Below, in pieces: positions 43,453 through 52,550 of a stretch of DNA of 64,000 bases. The stretch is from Mycolicibacterium chitae. Its GTDB lineage: Bacteria; Actinomycetota; Actinomycetes; Mycobacteriales; Mycobacteriaceae. A program made the translations under genes and the position numbers. The notes below the pieces were generated by a model that saw only the letters and a program-made list of their open reading frames with translations, had not been told where the DNA came from and did not search any database. The first letter of the stretch is position 1, and every line of letters starts with the position of its first letter. Where the stretch lies: positions 1,364,001-1,428,000 of the forward strand of contig NZ_LR134355.1 in NCBI RefSeq assembly GCF_900637205.1, written 5' to 3'.

Positions 43453-44656
43453 TGCGGAAGACCTTACCTCCCTTCATTACGAAATTCACATCTCGTGTAA
43501 CGGTGATATCGGCCAGTGGATCGCCGGGCACCGCGATGATGTCGGCCAGCAGGCCCTCGGCCAGTCGGCCGCGGTCGGTGACGTTGATCAGGTCGGCGGC
43601 CACTACGGTGGCGGCGCGCAGCACCGCGGCCGGGGGCAGCCCCCACTCGACCAGGGTCACCAGTTCGTCGGCGTTCTTACCGTGCGGGATCGCCGGCGCA
43701 TCGGTGCCGACGGCGATCTTCACCCCGGCCTCGTAGGCCGCCTTGATGGAGGTGCGTGCCTTGGGGAACATTTCGGCGGCCTTGTCCTGCAGCACCTTCG
43801 GTGCCTTGGAGACGTCCATCGCCTCGGCCAGTCGTCGGGTGCTCACCAGGAACCGGTCGTTGTCGACGAGCATCTGGATGGCCTCGTCGTCCATCAGGAA
43901 GCCGTGTTCGATGCAGTCGATGCCGCAGTCCACGGCGTGCTTGACGGCCTCGGCGCCGTGCGTGTGCGCGGCCACCCGCAGCCCGCGCCGGTGCGCCTCG
44001 TCGACGATGACGCGCAGTTCCTCGTCCGAATAGTGTTGTGCGCCGGCCTCACCGGTCAGCGACATGACGCCGCCGGAACAGCACACCTTGATCAGCTGGG
44101 CGCCGTGCTTGATCTGGTAGCGCACGGCCCGGCGGATCTCGTCGACCCCGTTGGCGATGCCCTCCTCGATGGTCAACTCCAGCACCCCGGGCATGAAGGC
44201 CGCGAACATCGTCGGGTCCAGGTGCCCACCGGTCGGCGTGATGGCGTGCCCGGCCGGCACCACTCGCGGCCCGTCGATCATGCCGGCGTCGATCGCCCGG
44301 CCGAGTGCGACGTCGAGCAGGTATCCGCCGGTCTTGACGAACAATCCGAGGTTGCGCACCGTGGTGAACCCGGCGCGCAGCGTGCGCCGCGCGTTGCCGA
44401 CCGCACGCAGCACCCGGGTGGGCGGGTCGTCCTGCACCTGGGACAGGCCGGGGTTCTCGCCCCGGCCGCCCATCAGCAGGTTGACCTCCATGTCCATCAG
44501 GCCGGGCAACAGGATCGAATCGCCGAGATCGATCAGCTCCCCCTGTGGCTGACCACCGATCCCGACAATCCGATCACCGTCGACATGGACGATGCCGGGG
44601 CGAATGATCGCCCCGGCATCTACGTCGAGCAACCCTGCGGCTTTGAGGGTGAGCAC
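43436..44656 (-). CDS. Amidohydrolase-superfamily protein lacking the HxH metal motif
   Basis: 406 residues from GTG 44656. An N-terminal composite-sheet domain leads into LPGLMDMEVNLLMGGRG. At this point active amidohydrolases of the imidazolonepropionase/prolidase group read PGxIDxHxH; here the two His are Glu and Asn. Later ligands remain: IKVCCSGGV (bridging Lys), RVAAHTHGAEAV, CIEHGFLMDD and VGTDAPAIPHG (Asp). It may bind metal differently or have lost hydrolase activity. It lies between the 117-aa protein and the SnoaL gene in the Rieske operon. Confidence 0.85.
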   Translation of the reverse strand: MLTLKAAGLLDVDAGAIIRPGIVHVDGDRIVGIGGQPQGELIDLGDSILLPGLMDMEVNLLMGGRGENPGLSQVQDDPPTRVLRAVGNARRTLRAGFTTVRNLGLFVKTGGYLLDVALGRAIDAGMIDGPRVVPAGHAITPTGGHLDPTMFAAFMPGVLELTIEEGIANGVDEIRRAVRYQIKHGAQLIKVCCSGGVMSLTGEAGAQHYSDEELRVIVDEAHRRGLRVAAHTHGAEAVKHAVDCGIDCIEHGFLMDDEAIQMLVDNDRFLVSTRRLAEAMDVSKAPKVLQDKAAEMFPKARTSIKAAYEAGVKIAVGTDAPAIPHGKNADELVTLVEWGLPPAAVLRAATVVAADLINVTDRGRLAEGLLADIIAVPGDPLADITVTRDVNFVMKGGKVFRNDSAN

Positions 44657-44658
44657 CC

Positions 44659-45012
44659 TTAAACCACCGGCTCCCGGACGATTTCGACCCACGCCGCACC
44701 GCTGTCGAGCACGCGCGGCTGCTTCCAGACCTCCACCGGGAAGCTGACCATCACCACCGACTGCATGAGGTGCATCAGGCGCTTGGCCTGATCCGGCATG
44801 TCGTGCAGCGGGAAGCGGGCGTCGAGGTAGACCATGACCTCTTCGAGGCGGGCCATCCCGGCGTCATAGAGCTCCTGCATCTCCTCCATGCTGGAGTCCA
44901 GCCGCTTGGCGTAGCGCTCCGGCTCGGTGGCCAGGATCCAGTCGCTGAACCGCTCCAGGTCGGCGAACTCGGCCGGCAGCAGGGCCTCTTTGGTTCCGTT
45001 GGTCTCAGACAT
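44659..45012 (-). CDS. Conserved small protein of unknown function, partner of the Rieske oxygenase
   Basis: 117 residues, acidic N-terminal half and no signal peptide or membrane helix. LERFSDWILATEPERYAKRLDSS and EEMQELYDAGMARLEEVMVYLD look helical; MHLMQSVVMVSFPVEVWKQPRV is more hydrophobic. I do not recognise the family. The gene starts 8 bp inside the Rieske gene, so the product is probably made in step with the oxygenase. It could be a small subunit, assembly factor or substrate-channelling partner. Confidence 0.7.
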   Translation of the reverse strand: MSETNGTKEALLPAEFADLERFSDWILATEPERYAKRLDSSMEEMQELYDAGMARLEEVMVYLDARFPLHDMPDQAKRLMHLMQSVVMVSFPVEVWKQPRVLDSGAAWVEIVREPVV

Positions 45013-46333
45013 GTGCGCCGTCCTTCACATTTCCGTTGGTCTTGGCTGCCTCGGCGGCGGCCTTCTCCAGCTTGTACTTGTCGACGTACTTGTGCGCGGT
45101 GTGGTGCAGGTGCCGCAGCAGGATCTCCTGGTCGCAGAGCGGGAACTCGGTGACCGCCCGGGTGCCGATCTGGGTCTGGGTGGCCTCGAGCGTATTGGCG
45201 TCCTGCAGCGCGTACTCCTTGAACGTCACCGCGGCCAGTTCCTGGCTGAGCCGCTGACGGGTGTTCTTCGGCGGCACGAAGTACAGGTTCGCCTCGAAGA
45301 TGTGGGTGTCCACACCGGTCGGCCAGTAGTTGTAGGTGAGGTACCAGCCCGGCACCCACAGCAGCAGGGTGAAGTTCGGGAAGAACTCGAAAGAGTCCTG
45401 GCCCCAGGTGGGTTGGCGCGCCGGGTTGACCGCCGGCGGGAGCTCGTCGGGCAGGATGCCCTTGATGTCGGGGCGGTCCCACGGGCCGAACAGCCCCGAG
45501 TGCAGGATCCGCTCGATGGGCTTGACCATGTTCAGGTCCTTCGGCGGGCTCATGCCGCCCCAGGACGAGATCATCGAGTGCTGATCCTTGATGTCGTAGT
45601 GCAGCGCCTCGAACCCGACCTTGGCCAGCTTCTCGGCCTCTTCCTTGGTCGCCTGCTTCATGTGCAGGATCGGCGCGTGGTAGAACTCGACGAACGCGTC
45701 GATGAACAGCTTCCAGTTCGCCTTGATCTCGGAGCGGTAGCTGTAGACCTCGGTCATCTCGTGGAAGGGGTAGCCCTTCAGGCCCTGACCGAACTCGCCC
45801 AGGTAGTCCTCGAGGGGTTCGGCGTCGTCGTCGAAGTTGACGAAGATGAAGCCTTCCCAGACCTCGCAGCGCACCGACTTCAGCGGGTAGTCCGCCTTGT
45901 CGACGTCGAAGAACTCCTGCTCCTGCTGGATGAAGGTCAGATCACCCTTGAGGTCGTAGCGCCAGGCGTGGTACTTGCAGGTGAACTGCCGGCAGCTGCC
46001 TGAGGTCTCCTCGCCGGGGTAGTCGTTCCAGACCAACTTGTTGCCGCGGTGACGGCACAGGTTGTAGAAGGCACGGATGGTGCCGTCCTTGTCCTTGTTG
46101 ATGATGATCGAGGTGCCCGGGCCCACCGACGGCATCTCGCGGGTGAAGTAGCTGCCGGTCTTGGGCAGGCGCTCGACCCGGCCGACGTGCAGCCACAGCT
46201 TGCGGAAGATCGCCTGCTGCTCGAGCTTCCACTGCTCCGGATCGATGGAGTCGGTGTAGTCGACCGGTGCGGTGCCAAGCTCTGGCCAGTTCTCGGTCCA
46301 GCTGCCCACAGCCGGTTTGGGGAAGAAAGCCAT
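45005..46333 (-). CDS. Rieske non-haem iron oxygenase, alpha subunit
   Basis: 442 residues. The Rieske centre is NLCRHRGNKL...FTCKYHAWRYDLKG (C-x-H...C-x2-H, about residues 93-125). The mononuclear iron site is LFIDAFVEFYHAPILH, with Asp and two His separated by four residues, in the catalytic domain. It hydroxylates a hydrophobic ring or performs mono-oxygenation using electrons from a ferredoxin; the [2Fe-2S] ferredoxin at 14.9 kb shares the same operator type. No beta subunit is present, unless the SnoaL or 117-aa protein plays that part. The ATG overlaps the stop of a 41-codon reading frame. Confidence 0.92.
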   Translation of the reverse strand: MAFFPKPAVGSWTENWPELGTAPVDYTDSIDPEQWKLEQQAIFRKLWLHVGRVERLPKTGSYFTREMPSVGPGTSIIINKDKDGTIRAFYNLCRHRGNKLVWNDYPGEETSGSCRQFTCKYHAWRYDLKGDLTFIQQEQEFFDVDKADYPLKSVRCEVWEGFIFVNFDDDAEPLEDYLGEFGQGLKGYPFHEMTEVYSYRSEIKANWKLFIDAFVEFYHAPILHMKQATKEEAEKLAKVGFEALHYDIKDQHSMISSWGGMSPPKDLNMVKPIERILHSGLFGPWDRPDIKGILPDELPPAVNPARQPTWGQDSFEFFPNFTLLLWVPGWYLTYNYWPTGVDTHIFEANLYFVPPKNTRQRLSQELAAVTFKEYALQDANTLEATQTQIGTRAVTEFPLCDQEILLRHLHHTAHKYVDKYKLEKAAAEAAKTNGNVKDGAHV

Positions 46334-46458
46334 CAGTGGATCTCCTGTTCTTTACGACGCTCGGTGCCGTGTTCACGCTGGGCGCGCAGCCCCGCGGGCT
46401 GAGCGGTGAGTTGACCGGGGCCGGCTGACGGCGCCGCGGGCAGGCTGGGCGATGTCAT
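46333..46458 (-). CDS. Possible 41-residue leader peptide/small protein before the Rieske gene
   Basis: An ATG at 46458 with GGAG upstream opens a 41-codon frame rich in Ala, Pro, Gln and Arg, ending with TGA that overlaps the Rieske ATG (TGATG). No known motif. The overlap suggests translational coupling to the oxygenase. It could also be an ordinary leader with a chance open frame. Confidence 0.4.
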   Translation of the reverse strand: MTSPSLPAAPSAGPGQLTAQPAGLRAQREHGTERRKEQEIH

Positions 46459-46482
46459 TTTGACCGGTCTCCTCTCGCTCAC

Positions 46483-46497
46483 GAGAATCATATTCTC
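46483..46497. promoter_or_regulatory. Perfect GAGAATnnnATTCTC operator
   Basis: GAGAATCATATTCTC lies 25 bp upstream of the 41-codon frame. The minus strand carries TATGAT, a -10 candidate for the Rieske operon. Same motif as at 15240 and 22224. Confidence 0.7.
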
Positions 46498-46768
46498 ATA
46501 TCCGGATAACAGATTTCCATGAACTTGCCGTTTGGTCAACGTGGCGTTCCTCCGGAGTCTGCGCGCGGGCCCGGCCGTTGTCCGCGCCGACCAGGCGATT
46601 CGGTGCCTACGCTGCGCCGGAACTGCGGTTCGGATGTTGATTCTCGCCTAGCGAGAAGCTAGTTTCCTAGTTGAGAGAACGCGCGCAGCCTAGCGCGTCG
46701 ACGTCTGTCGTGGCCGCCCGACCAACCGACCCCGTCGGGATCGGGCGCCCTACATGGAAGGAAGCGCC
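46498..46768. promoter_or_regulatory. Divergent non-coding region with a second palindrome
   Basis: Together with the operator at 46483 this makes a gap of about 310 bp between the Rieske operon and the rightward amidohydrolase. TTCTCGCCTAGCGAGAA (46641-46657) is a perfect 7+3+7 dyad about 110 bp before the amidohydrolase. It shares TTCTC/GAGAA with the regulon motif, but inverted in layout, so it may bind a related or different factor. Nothing else seen. Confidence 0.5.
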
Positions 46769-48070
46769 ATGCACAAGGACGACATGATTTTGATTTCGGT
46801 GGATGATCACATCATCGAGCCGCCGGAGATGTTCAAGAATCATCTGCCGGCCAAGTATGTGGATGAGGCGCCGCGGTTGGTGCACAACGCCGATGGGTCC
46901 GATACCTGGCAGTTCCGGGATGTGGTGATCCCGAATGTGGCGTTGAATGCGGTGGCGGGGCGCCCGAAGGAGGAGTACGGCCTGGAGCCGCAGGGTCTTG
47001 ATGAGATCCGCAAGGGGTGTTATGACCCGGCTGAGCGGGTCAAGGACATGTCGGCCGGTGGGGTGTTGGCCACGATGAACTTTCCGTCGTTCCCGGGGTT
47101 CGCGGCGCGGTTGTTCGCCACCGATGATGACGAGTTCTCGATGGCGTTGGTGCAGGCCTACAACGATTGGCACATCGATGAGTGGTGCGGGTCGCATCCG
47201 GGTCGGTTCATTCCGATGGCGATCCCGGCGATCTGGAATCCGCAGTTGTGCGCCCAGGAGATCCGCCGGGTGGCCGACAAGGGGGTGCATTCGCTGACGT
47301 TCACCGAAAACCCCTCCACCCTGGGCTATCCGTCGTTCCATGATCTGGAGTATTGGCGCCCGGTCTGGGAAGCCTTGGTCGATACCGAGACGGTGATGAA
47401 TGTCCACATCGGGTCGTCGGGCAAGTTGGCCATCACCGCTCCGGATGCGCCGATGGATGTGATGATCACGTTGCAGCCGATGAACATCGTCCAAGCCGCC
47501 GCGGATCTCCTCTGGTCGGCGCCGATCAAGGAGTTCCCGACGCTGAAGATCGCCTTGAGCGAGGGCGGCACGGGCTGGATCCCGTACTTCCTGGACCGGG
47601 TCGACCGCACCTTCGAGATGCATTCGACCTGGACCAATCAGGACTTCGGCGGCAAACTCCCCTCGGAGGTGTTCCGGGAGCACTTCATGACGTGTTTCAT
47701 CTCCGACCCGGTCGGGGTGAAGAACCGGCATCTGATCGGGGTGGACAACATCTGCTGGGAGATGGACTACCCGCACTCGGACTCGATGTGGCCCGGGGCC
47801 CCCGAAGAACTCTCGGCGGTCTTCGACACCTACGACGTCACCGACGAGGAGATCAACAAGATCACCCACGAGAACGCCATGAAGCTCTACCAGTTCGAGC
47901 CGTTCAACCACATCCCCAAGGACCAGGCCACCGTCGGGGCGCTACGCAAGTCCGTCGAAGGCCACGACGTCGAGATCCGGGCCCTGTCCCACGAACGCGA
48001 CCGCAGCAACGGCAGCAGCGGCATGGACGCCCTGACCGCCGCGGCCGAGGCCAACTCCTCGGCCCGGTAA
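46769..48070 (+). CDS. Amidohydrolase-2 (ACMSD-like) family protein
   Basis: 433 residues from ATG 46769, with GGAAGGAAG upstream. SVDDHIIEPPEMF near the N-terminus, NVHIGSSG, LSEGGTGWIPYFLDRVDR and VDNICWEMDYPHSDSMWP are typical of the ACMSD/2-amino-3-carboxymuconate-semialdehyde decarboxylase-like group. These are metal-dependent decarboxylases or hydrolases. The first part of the gene uses GAT, AAT, TAT and TTG codons unusually often and changes to the GC-rich style near 47505. It heads the rightward operon with FadE, SDR, CoA transferase, thiolase and FadE. Confidence 0.88.
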   Translation: MHKDDMILISVDDHIIEPPEMFKNHLPAKYVDEAPRLVHNADGSDTWQFRDVVIPNVALNAVAGRPKEEYGLEPQGLDEIRKGCYDPAERVKDMSAGGVLATMNFPSFPGFAARLFATDDDEFSMALVQAYNDWHIDEWCGSHPGRFIPMAIPAIWNPQLCAQEIRRVADKGVHSLTFTENPSTLGYPSFHDLEYWRPVWEALVDTETVMNVHIGSSGKLAITAPDAPMDVMITLQPMNIVQAAADLLWSAPIKEFPTLKIALSEGGTGWIPYFLDRVDRTFEMHSTWTNQDFGGKLPSEVFREHFMTCFISDPVGVKNRHLIGVDNICWEMDYPHSDSMWPGAPEELSAVFDTYDVTDEEINKITHENAMKLYQFEPFNHIPKDQATVGALRKSVEGHDVEIRALSHERDRSNGSSGMDALTAAAEANSSAR

Positions 48071-48181
48071 CCACTTTCGCGCTGTGCGGTCACAAGATTG
48101 AGGCCGGGCCGCACGGTGCGAGCGACTTTCGGCCTTTCGTCGCACGCGACGAGATACATACGAGAACGTGAGGGACGCACC

Positions 48182-49360
48182 ATGTCTGGCGGAATGAACT
48201 TCGAGCTGACCGAGGACCAGCAGCTGATCCGGAAGTCGGTGGCCGAGCTGGCGTCGAAGTTCGACGATCACTACTGGATGACCAAGGATCAGGAACACGA
48301 GTTCCCGCAGGAGTTCTACGACGCCATCGCCAAGGGCGGCTGGCTGGGGATGACCATCCCCGAGCAGTACGGCGGTCACGGCCTGGGCATCACCGAGGCC
48401 ACCATCCTCGCCGAGGAGGTGGCCCGCTCCGGTGGGGCGATGAACGCCGCCAGCGCCATCCACCTGTCGATCTTCGGCATGCAGCCGGTGGTGGTATTCG
48501 GCTCGGATGAGATGAAGGCCGCGACCCTGCCCCGCATCGTCAACGGCGACCTGCACGTCTGCTTCGGCGTCACCGAACCCGGTGCCGGACTGGACACTTC
48601 GCGCATCACCACGTTCGCCAAGCGGGACGGCGACCACTATGTGGTCAACGGGCGCAAGGTGTGGATCTCCAAGGCGCTGGAGTCCGAGAAGATCCTGCTG
48701 CTCGCCCGCACCACGCCGTATGACGAGGTGACCAAGAAGACCGACGGGCTGTCGCTGTTCCTGACCGACCTGGACCGCTACCGGGTGGAGATCCGGCCCA
48801 TCAAGAAGATGGGCCGCAACGCCGTGTCGTCCAACGAGCTGTTCATCGACGACCTGCGGGTGCCAGTCGAGGACCGGATCGGCGAGGAGGGCAAGGGATT
48901 CCAGTACATCCTGCACGGGTTGAACCCCGAGCGGATGCTGATCGCCGCCGAAGCCCTGGGCATCGGGCGGGTCGCGCTGGACCGAGCGGTCAAGTACGCC
49001 AACGAACGCCACGTCTTCGACCGGCCCATCGGCATGAACCAGGGCATCCAGTTCCCGCTGGCCGACTCGCTGGCCCGGCTCGATGCCGCCGAGTTGATCC
49101 TGCGCAAGGCGACCTGGCTCTACGACAACGGCAAGCCGTGCGGCCGCGAGGCCAACATGGCCAAGTATCTCTGCGCCGACGCCGGTTTCGGCGCCGCCGA
49201 CCGTGCGTTGCAGACCCACGGCGGGATGGGGTACTCCGAGGAGTACAACATCTCCCGGTTCTTCCGCGAGTCGCGGCTGATGAAGATCGCCCCGGTGAGC
49301 CAGGAAATGATCCTGAACTTCCTGGGATCGCACGTGCTGGGCCTGCCCCGCAGCTACTGA
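48182..49360 (+). CDS. Acyl-CoA dehydrogenase, full-length type
   Basis: 392 residues from ATG 48182, with GAGGGA upstream; this start also matches the family N-terminus (FELTEDQQLIRKSVAELASK). CFGVTEPGAGLDTSRITTFA, GRKVWISKALESEKILLLART, and ALQTHGGMGYSEEYNISRFFRESR are canonical. Length and completeness indicate a classical homotetrameric FadE rather than a paired subunit. It catalyses alpha,beta-desaturation of an acyl-CoA. Confidence 0.92.
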   Translation: MSGGMNFELTEDQQLIRKSVAELASKFDDHYWMTKDQEHEFPQEFYDAIAKGGWLGMTIPEQYGGHGLGITEATILAEEVARSGGAMNAASAIHLSIFGMQPVVVFGSDEMKAATLPRIVNGDLHVCFGVTEPGAGLDTSRITTFAKRDGDHYVVNGRKVWISKALESEKILLLARTTPYDEVTKKTDGLSLFLTDLDRYRVEIRPIKKMGRNAVSSNELFIDDLRVPVEDRIGEEGKGFQYILHGLNPERMLIAAEALGIGRVALDRAVKYANERHVFDRPIGMNQGIQFPLADSLARLDAAELILRKATWLYDNGKPCGREANMAKYLCADAGFGAADRALQTHGGMGYSEEYNISRFFRESRLMKIAPVSQEMILNFLGSHVLGLPRSY

Positions 49361-49371
49361 GGAGCCAACCA

Positions 49372-50130
49372 ATGAACCCCCTGTTCGACCTGACGGGCCG
49401 CGCTGCCCTGGTGACCGGCGCCGGGGCCGGCATCGGCGCGGCGGTGTCGGAGGCATTGGCCCGCGCGGGCGCCGCGGTCCTGGTCACCGACATCAGCGGT
49501 GATGCGGCGGCCGCCGTCGCCGAGCGGATCAACACCGCCGGCGGCAAGGCCGACAGCACCGCCCTGGACGTGAGCGACCGCGACGCCGCGGTGGCCGCTG
49601 CCGAACGCGCCGCCGGCCTCGGTGCGGGGCAGTTGCACATCCTGGTCAACAACGCCGGCGTCACCTCGCCCGCGATGTTCCCGAAGCTGACCGACGAGAC
49701 GTTCCGGCTGACGTTCGACATCCACGTCATGGGGACGTTCCACTGCACCCAGGCCGCCCTGCCGCACATCCCGACCGACGGCACCGGCCGCGTCATCAAC
49801 GTGACCTCCGCGGCGGGCATCACCGGCACGCTCGGACAGGTCAACTACTCGGCGGCCAAGGCCGGCCTGATCGGCTTCACCAAATCGCTGGCCCGCGAAC
49901 TCGCCCCGAAGAGCATCCTGGTCAACGCGCTGGCACCGCTGGCCGCCACGCCGATGACCGAGACCATCCGCACCAACGAGAAATTCGCGGCCAACATGAT
50001 GAACCGGATCCCGCTCAAGCGGTGGGCCGACGCCGACGAGGTGGCCGGTCCGTTCGTCTTCCTGGCCTCCGATGCCGCGTCGTACATCACCGGGCAGGTG
50101 CTGCCGGTCGATGGCGGCATGGTTATGTGA
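49372..50130 (+). CDS. Short-chain dehydrogenase (FabG-like, probable 3-hydroxyacyl-CoA dehydrogenase)
   Basis: 252 residues. TGAGAGIGAAVSE is the cofactor loop and TDISGD after beta-2 favours NAD. LHILVNNAGV is conserved, and NVTSAAGITGTLGQVNYSAAKAGLIG contains Ser, Tyr and Lys; VDGGMVM ends the protein. It follows FadE by 11 bp and overlaps the CoA-transferase start (GTGA). Between a dehydrogenase and a thiolase, oxidation of a 3-hydroxyacyl-CoA is the natural guess. Confidence 0.9.
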   Translation: MNPLFDLTGRAALVTGAGAGIGAAVSEALARAGAAVLVTDISGDAAAAVAERINTAGGKADSTALDVSDRDAAVAAAERAAGLGAGQLHILVNNAGVTSPAMFPKLTDETFRLTFDIHVMGTFHCTQAALPHIPTDGTGRVINVTSAAGITGTLGQVNYSAAKAGLIGFTKSLARELAPKSILVNALAPLAATPMTETIRTNEKFAANMMNRIPLKRWADADEVAGPFVFLASDAASYITGQVLPVDGGMVM

Positions 50131-51368
50131 ACCGCATGCAGAGCAACGCCGCGCCGCTGGCCGGGATCACCGTCGTCGCGATGGAACAGGCCGTCTCGGC
50201 GCCGATGTGCACCCGCGTGCTGGCCGACTTCGGTGCCCGGGTGATCAAGGTGGAGAACCCCAAGGGCGGAGACTTCGCCCGCGACTACGACGACGTCGTC
50301 AACGGCCCCGGAGGCCTTGCCGCGCACTTCGTTTGGGCCAACCGCGGCAAGGAGTCCATCACGCTGAACCTGAAGGACCCCGCGGGCCTCGACGTGCTGC
50401 ACCGGCTGCTGGACCGCGCCGACGCGCTGGTGTCCAACCTGGCTCCCGGGGCGCTGGCCCGGATGGGGCTGGCCGCCGCCGACCTGCGCGAGCGGCACCC
50501 CAACGTGATCCCGGTGGAGATCGACGGCTACGGCCCCGGCGGTCCGCTCTCCCACAAGCGCGCCTACGACCTGCTGGTGCAGGCCGAGTCGGGAACCTGC
50601 GCCGCAACCGGCTATCCCGGCATGCCGGCCAAGCCGGGCCCACCCGTGGCCGACGTCTCCAGCGGTCTGTACGCGGCGCTGTCCATCATGGCGCTGCTCA
50701 TCGGCCGGGAACGCAACAACGTCGCGACCGCACCGGCGGTCGCGGTGAGCCTGTTCGACACCATGACCGACATCATGGGCTACCAACTGACCTACACCCA
50801 GCATTCCGGCATCGACCAGGAACCGCTGGGCATGAGTTCGCCCGCGGTCGCCCCGTACGGCGCGTTTCCCACCCGCGACGGGCAGACCGTCGTGCTGGGC
50901 ACCACCAACGACCGCGAGTGGCAGCGGGTGGCCCGCGAGATCATCGACCGTCCCGACCTGGCCGACGATCCCCGGTTCGCCACCAACTCCGACCGGTGCG
51001 CGCACCGTGACACCCTGAACGAGGCGATCGGATCCTGGTGCGCCCAGCACGATCTGGCGCACATCCAGAAGACGGCCGACGACGCCGGTATCGGGAACTC
51101 GCGCTACAACCTGCCCAGCGAGGTCGTCGCGCATCCACACCTGCAGGCCCGCGACCGCTGGCGGCAGGTCGACACCCCCAAGGGCCCGATCCCGGCGCTG
51201 CGACCCCCACCGGTGATCGAGGGGTTCGAACAACCGATGGGCGCGGTCCCCGGGCTCGGCGAGCACACCGACGCGGTGCTGGCCGAGTTCGGATTCGACG
51301 CGGCGGGGATCGCGCAGTTACGTGAACAGGGCGCGATCGGCCCGGCCTATTCGGCTACGACGCACTGA
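50127..51368 (+). CDS. CaiB/BaiF-type (family III) CoA transferase
   Basis: 413 residues from GTG 50127, which overlaps the SDR stop; an ATG at 50136 is the alternative. GITVVAMEQAVSAPMCTRVLADFGARVIKVENP is the N-terminal signature, PPVADVSSGLYAALSIMALL contains the catalytic Asp, and APYGAFPTRDGQTVVLGTTNDREWQRV is the second-domain signature. Second family III transferase in the window and only distantly like the one at 13.8 kb. Confidence 0.9.
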   Translation: MNRMQSNAAPLAGITVVAMEQAVSAPMCTRVLADFGARVIKVENPKGGDFARDYDDVVNGPGGLAAHFVWANRGKESITLNLKDPAGLDVLHRLLDRADALVSNLAPGALARMGLAAADLRERHPNVIPVEIDGYGPGGPLSHKRAYDLLVQAESGTCAATGYPGMPAKPGPPVADVSSGLYAALSIMALLIGRERNNVATAPAVAVSLFDTMTDIMGYQLTYTQHSGIDQEPLGMSSPAVAPYGAFPTRDGQTVVLGTTNDREWQRVAREIIDRPDLADDPRFATNSDRCAHRDTLNEAIGSWCAQHDLAHIQKTADDAGIGNSRYNLPSEVVAHPHLQARDRWRQVDTPKGPIPALRPPPVIEGFEQPMGAVPGLGEHTDAVLAEFGFDAAGIAQLREQGAIGPAYSATTH

Positions 51369-51387
51369 GATTCGAGGCGGAGGAACA

Positions 51388-52530
51388 ATGCGAGAAACAG
51401 TCATCGTCGGTGCCGTGCGCACCCCGGTCGGCAAGCGCAACGGCGGGCTCGCCGAGACGCACGCCGCGGACCTGTCGGCGGTGGTGCTCAACGAGTTGGC
51501 GGCCCGCACCGGGCTGGACCCCGAGATCGTCGACGACGTGGTGTGGGGCTGCGTGTCTCAGGTCGGCGATCAGTCCAGCAACATCGGCCGGTACGCGGTG
51601 CTGGCGGCCGGTTGGCCCGAGCACATCCCCGGCACCACGGTCAACCGCGCCTGCGGATCCAGCCAGCAGGCGCTGGACTTCGCGGTGCAGGCGGTGATGT
51701 CCGGTCAGCAGGAGGTCGTCGTCGCCGGCGGCGTGGAGGTCATGAGCCGCGTGCCGCTGGGCGCCGCGCGGTCCACCGGCATGCCGTACGGTCCGAAAGC
51801 CCTTGCCCGCTATGACAACTTCGAGTTCAACCAGGGCATCGGCGCGGAGATGATCTGCGAGAAGTGGGGCTTCGACCGCACCGCGGTCGACGAGTATGCC
51901 GTGCGCTCCCACGAACTGGCCGCCGCCGCGCAGGACGCGGGTGCGTTCAAGGATCAGATCGTCCCGGTGAGCACCGAGGCCGGCGTCGTCGACGCCGACG
52001 AGGGTATCCGGCGGGGCAGCACCGTGGAGAAACTCGCGGGACTCAAGCCGGCCTTCAAGGACGACGGCGTGATCCACGCCGGTAACTCCTCGCAGATCTC
52101 CGACGGGGCCGCCGCGCTACTGGTGATGACCGCCGAGAAGGCGCGCGAGCTGGGGATGACCCCGCTGGCCCGCTACGTGGCCGGCGCGGTGACCGGTGCT
52201 GATCCGGTGCTGATGCTCACCGGCCCCATCCCCGCGACCGAAAAGGTCTTGCGCAAGGCCGGATTGGGGATCGACGACATCGGTGTTTTCGAGGTCAACG
52301 AGGCGTTCGCGCCGGTGCCGATGGCCTGGCTCGCCGACACCGGCGCCGACCCCGCGCGGCTCAACCCGCTCGGCGGCGCGATCGCCCTGGGGCACCCGCT
52401 CGGCGGGTCCGGCGCGGTGTTGCTGACCCGGATGATCAATCACATGCGCGACAAGGGCATTCGCTACGGGCTGCAGACGATGTGCGAGGGCGGCGGCACG
52501 GCCAACGCCACCGTCGTCGAGCTCATCTAG
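51388..52530 (+). CDS. Thiolase (acetyl-CoA acetyltransferase, FadA-like)
   Basis: 380 residues. TVNRACGSSQQALDFA contains the nucleophilic Cys, FEVNEAFAP and GGAIALGHPLGGSG the two His loops, and CEGGGTANATVVELI the second catalytic Cys. All four catalytic elements are present, so it should cleave 3-oxoacyl-CoA with CoA to give acetyl- or propionyl-CoA. GAGGCGGAGG lies upstream of the ATG. It ends the beta-oxidation cycle of this operon. Confidence 0.93.
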   Translation: MRETVIVGAVRTPVGKRNGGLAETHAADLSAVVLNELAARTGLDPEIVDDVVWGCVSQVGDQSSNIGRYAVLAAGWPEHIPGTTVNRACGSSQQALDFAVQAVMSGQQEVVVAGGVEVMSRVPLGAARSTGMPYGPKALARYDNFEFNQGIGAEMICEKWGFDRTAVDEYAVRSHELAAAAQDAGAFKDQIVPVSTEAGVVDADEGIRRGSTVEKLAGLKPAFKDDGVIHAGNSSQISDGAAALLVMTAEKARELGMTPLARYVAGAVTGADPVLMLTGPIPATEKVLRKAGLGIDDIGVFEVNEAFAPVPMAWLADTGADPARLNPLGGAIALGHPLGGSGAVLLTRMINHMRDKGIRYGLQTMCEGGGTANATVVELI

Positions 52531-52550
52531 CACCGACAAGGGAGAAGACT

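Noticed and set aside
46641..46657. TTCTCGCCTAGCGAGAA as another copy of the GAGAAT operator
   Set aside because: The half-sites face the other way and the AAT/ATT core is missing; kept only as a separate palindrome.
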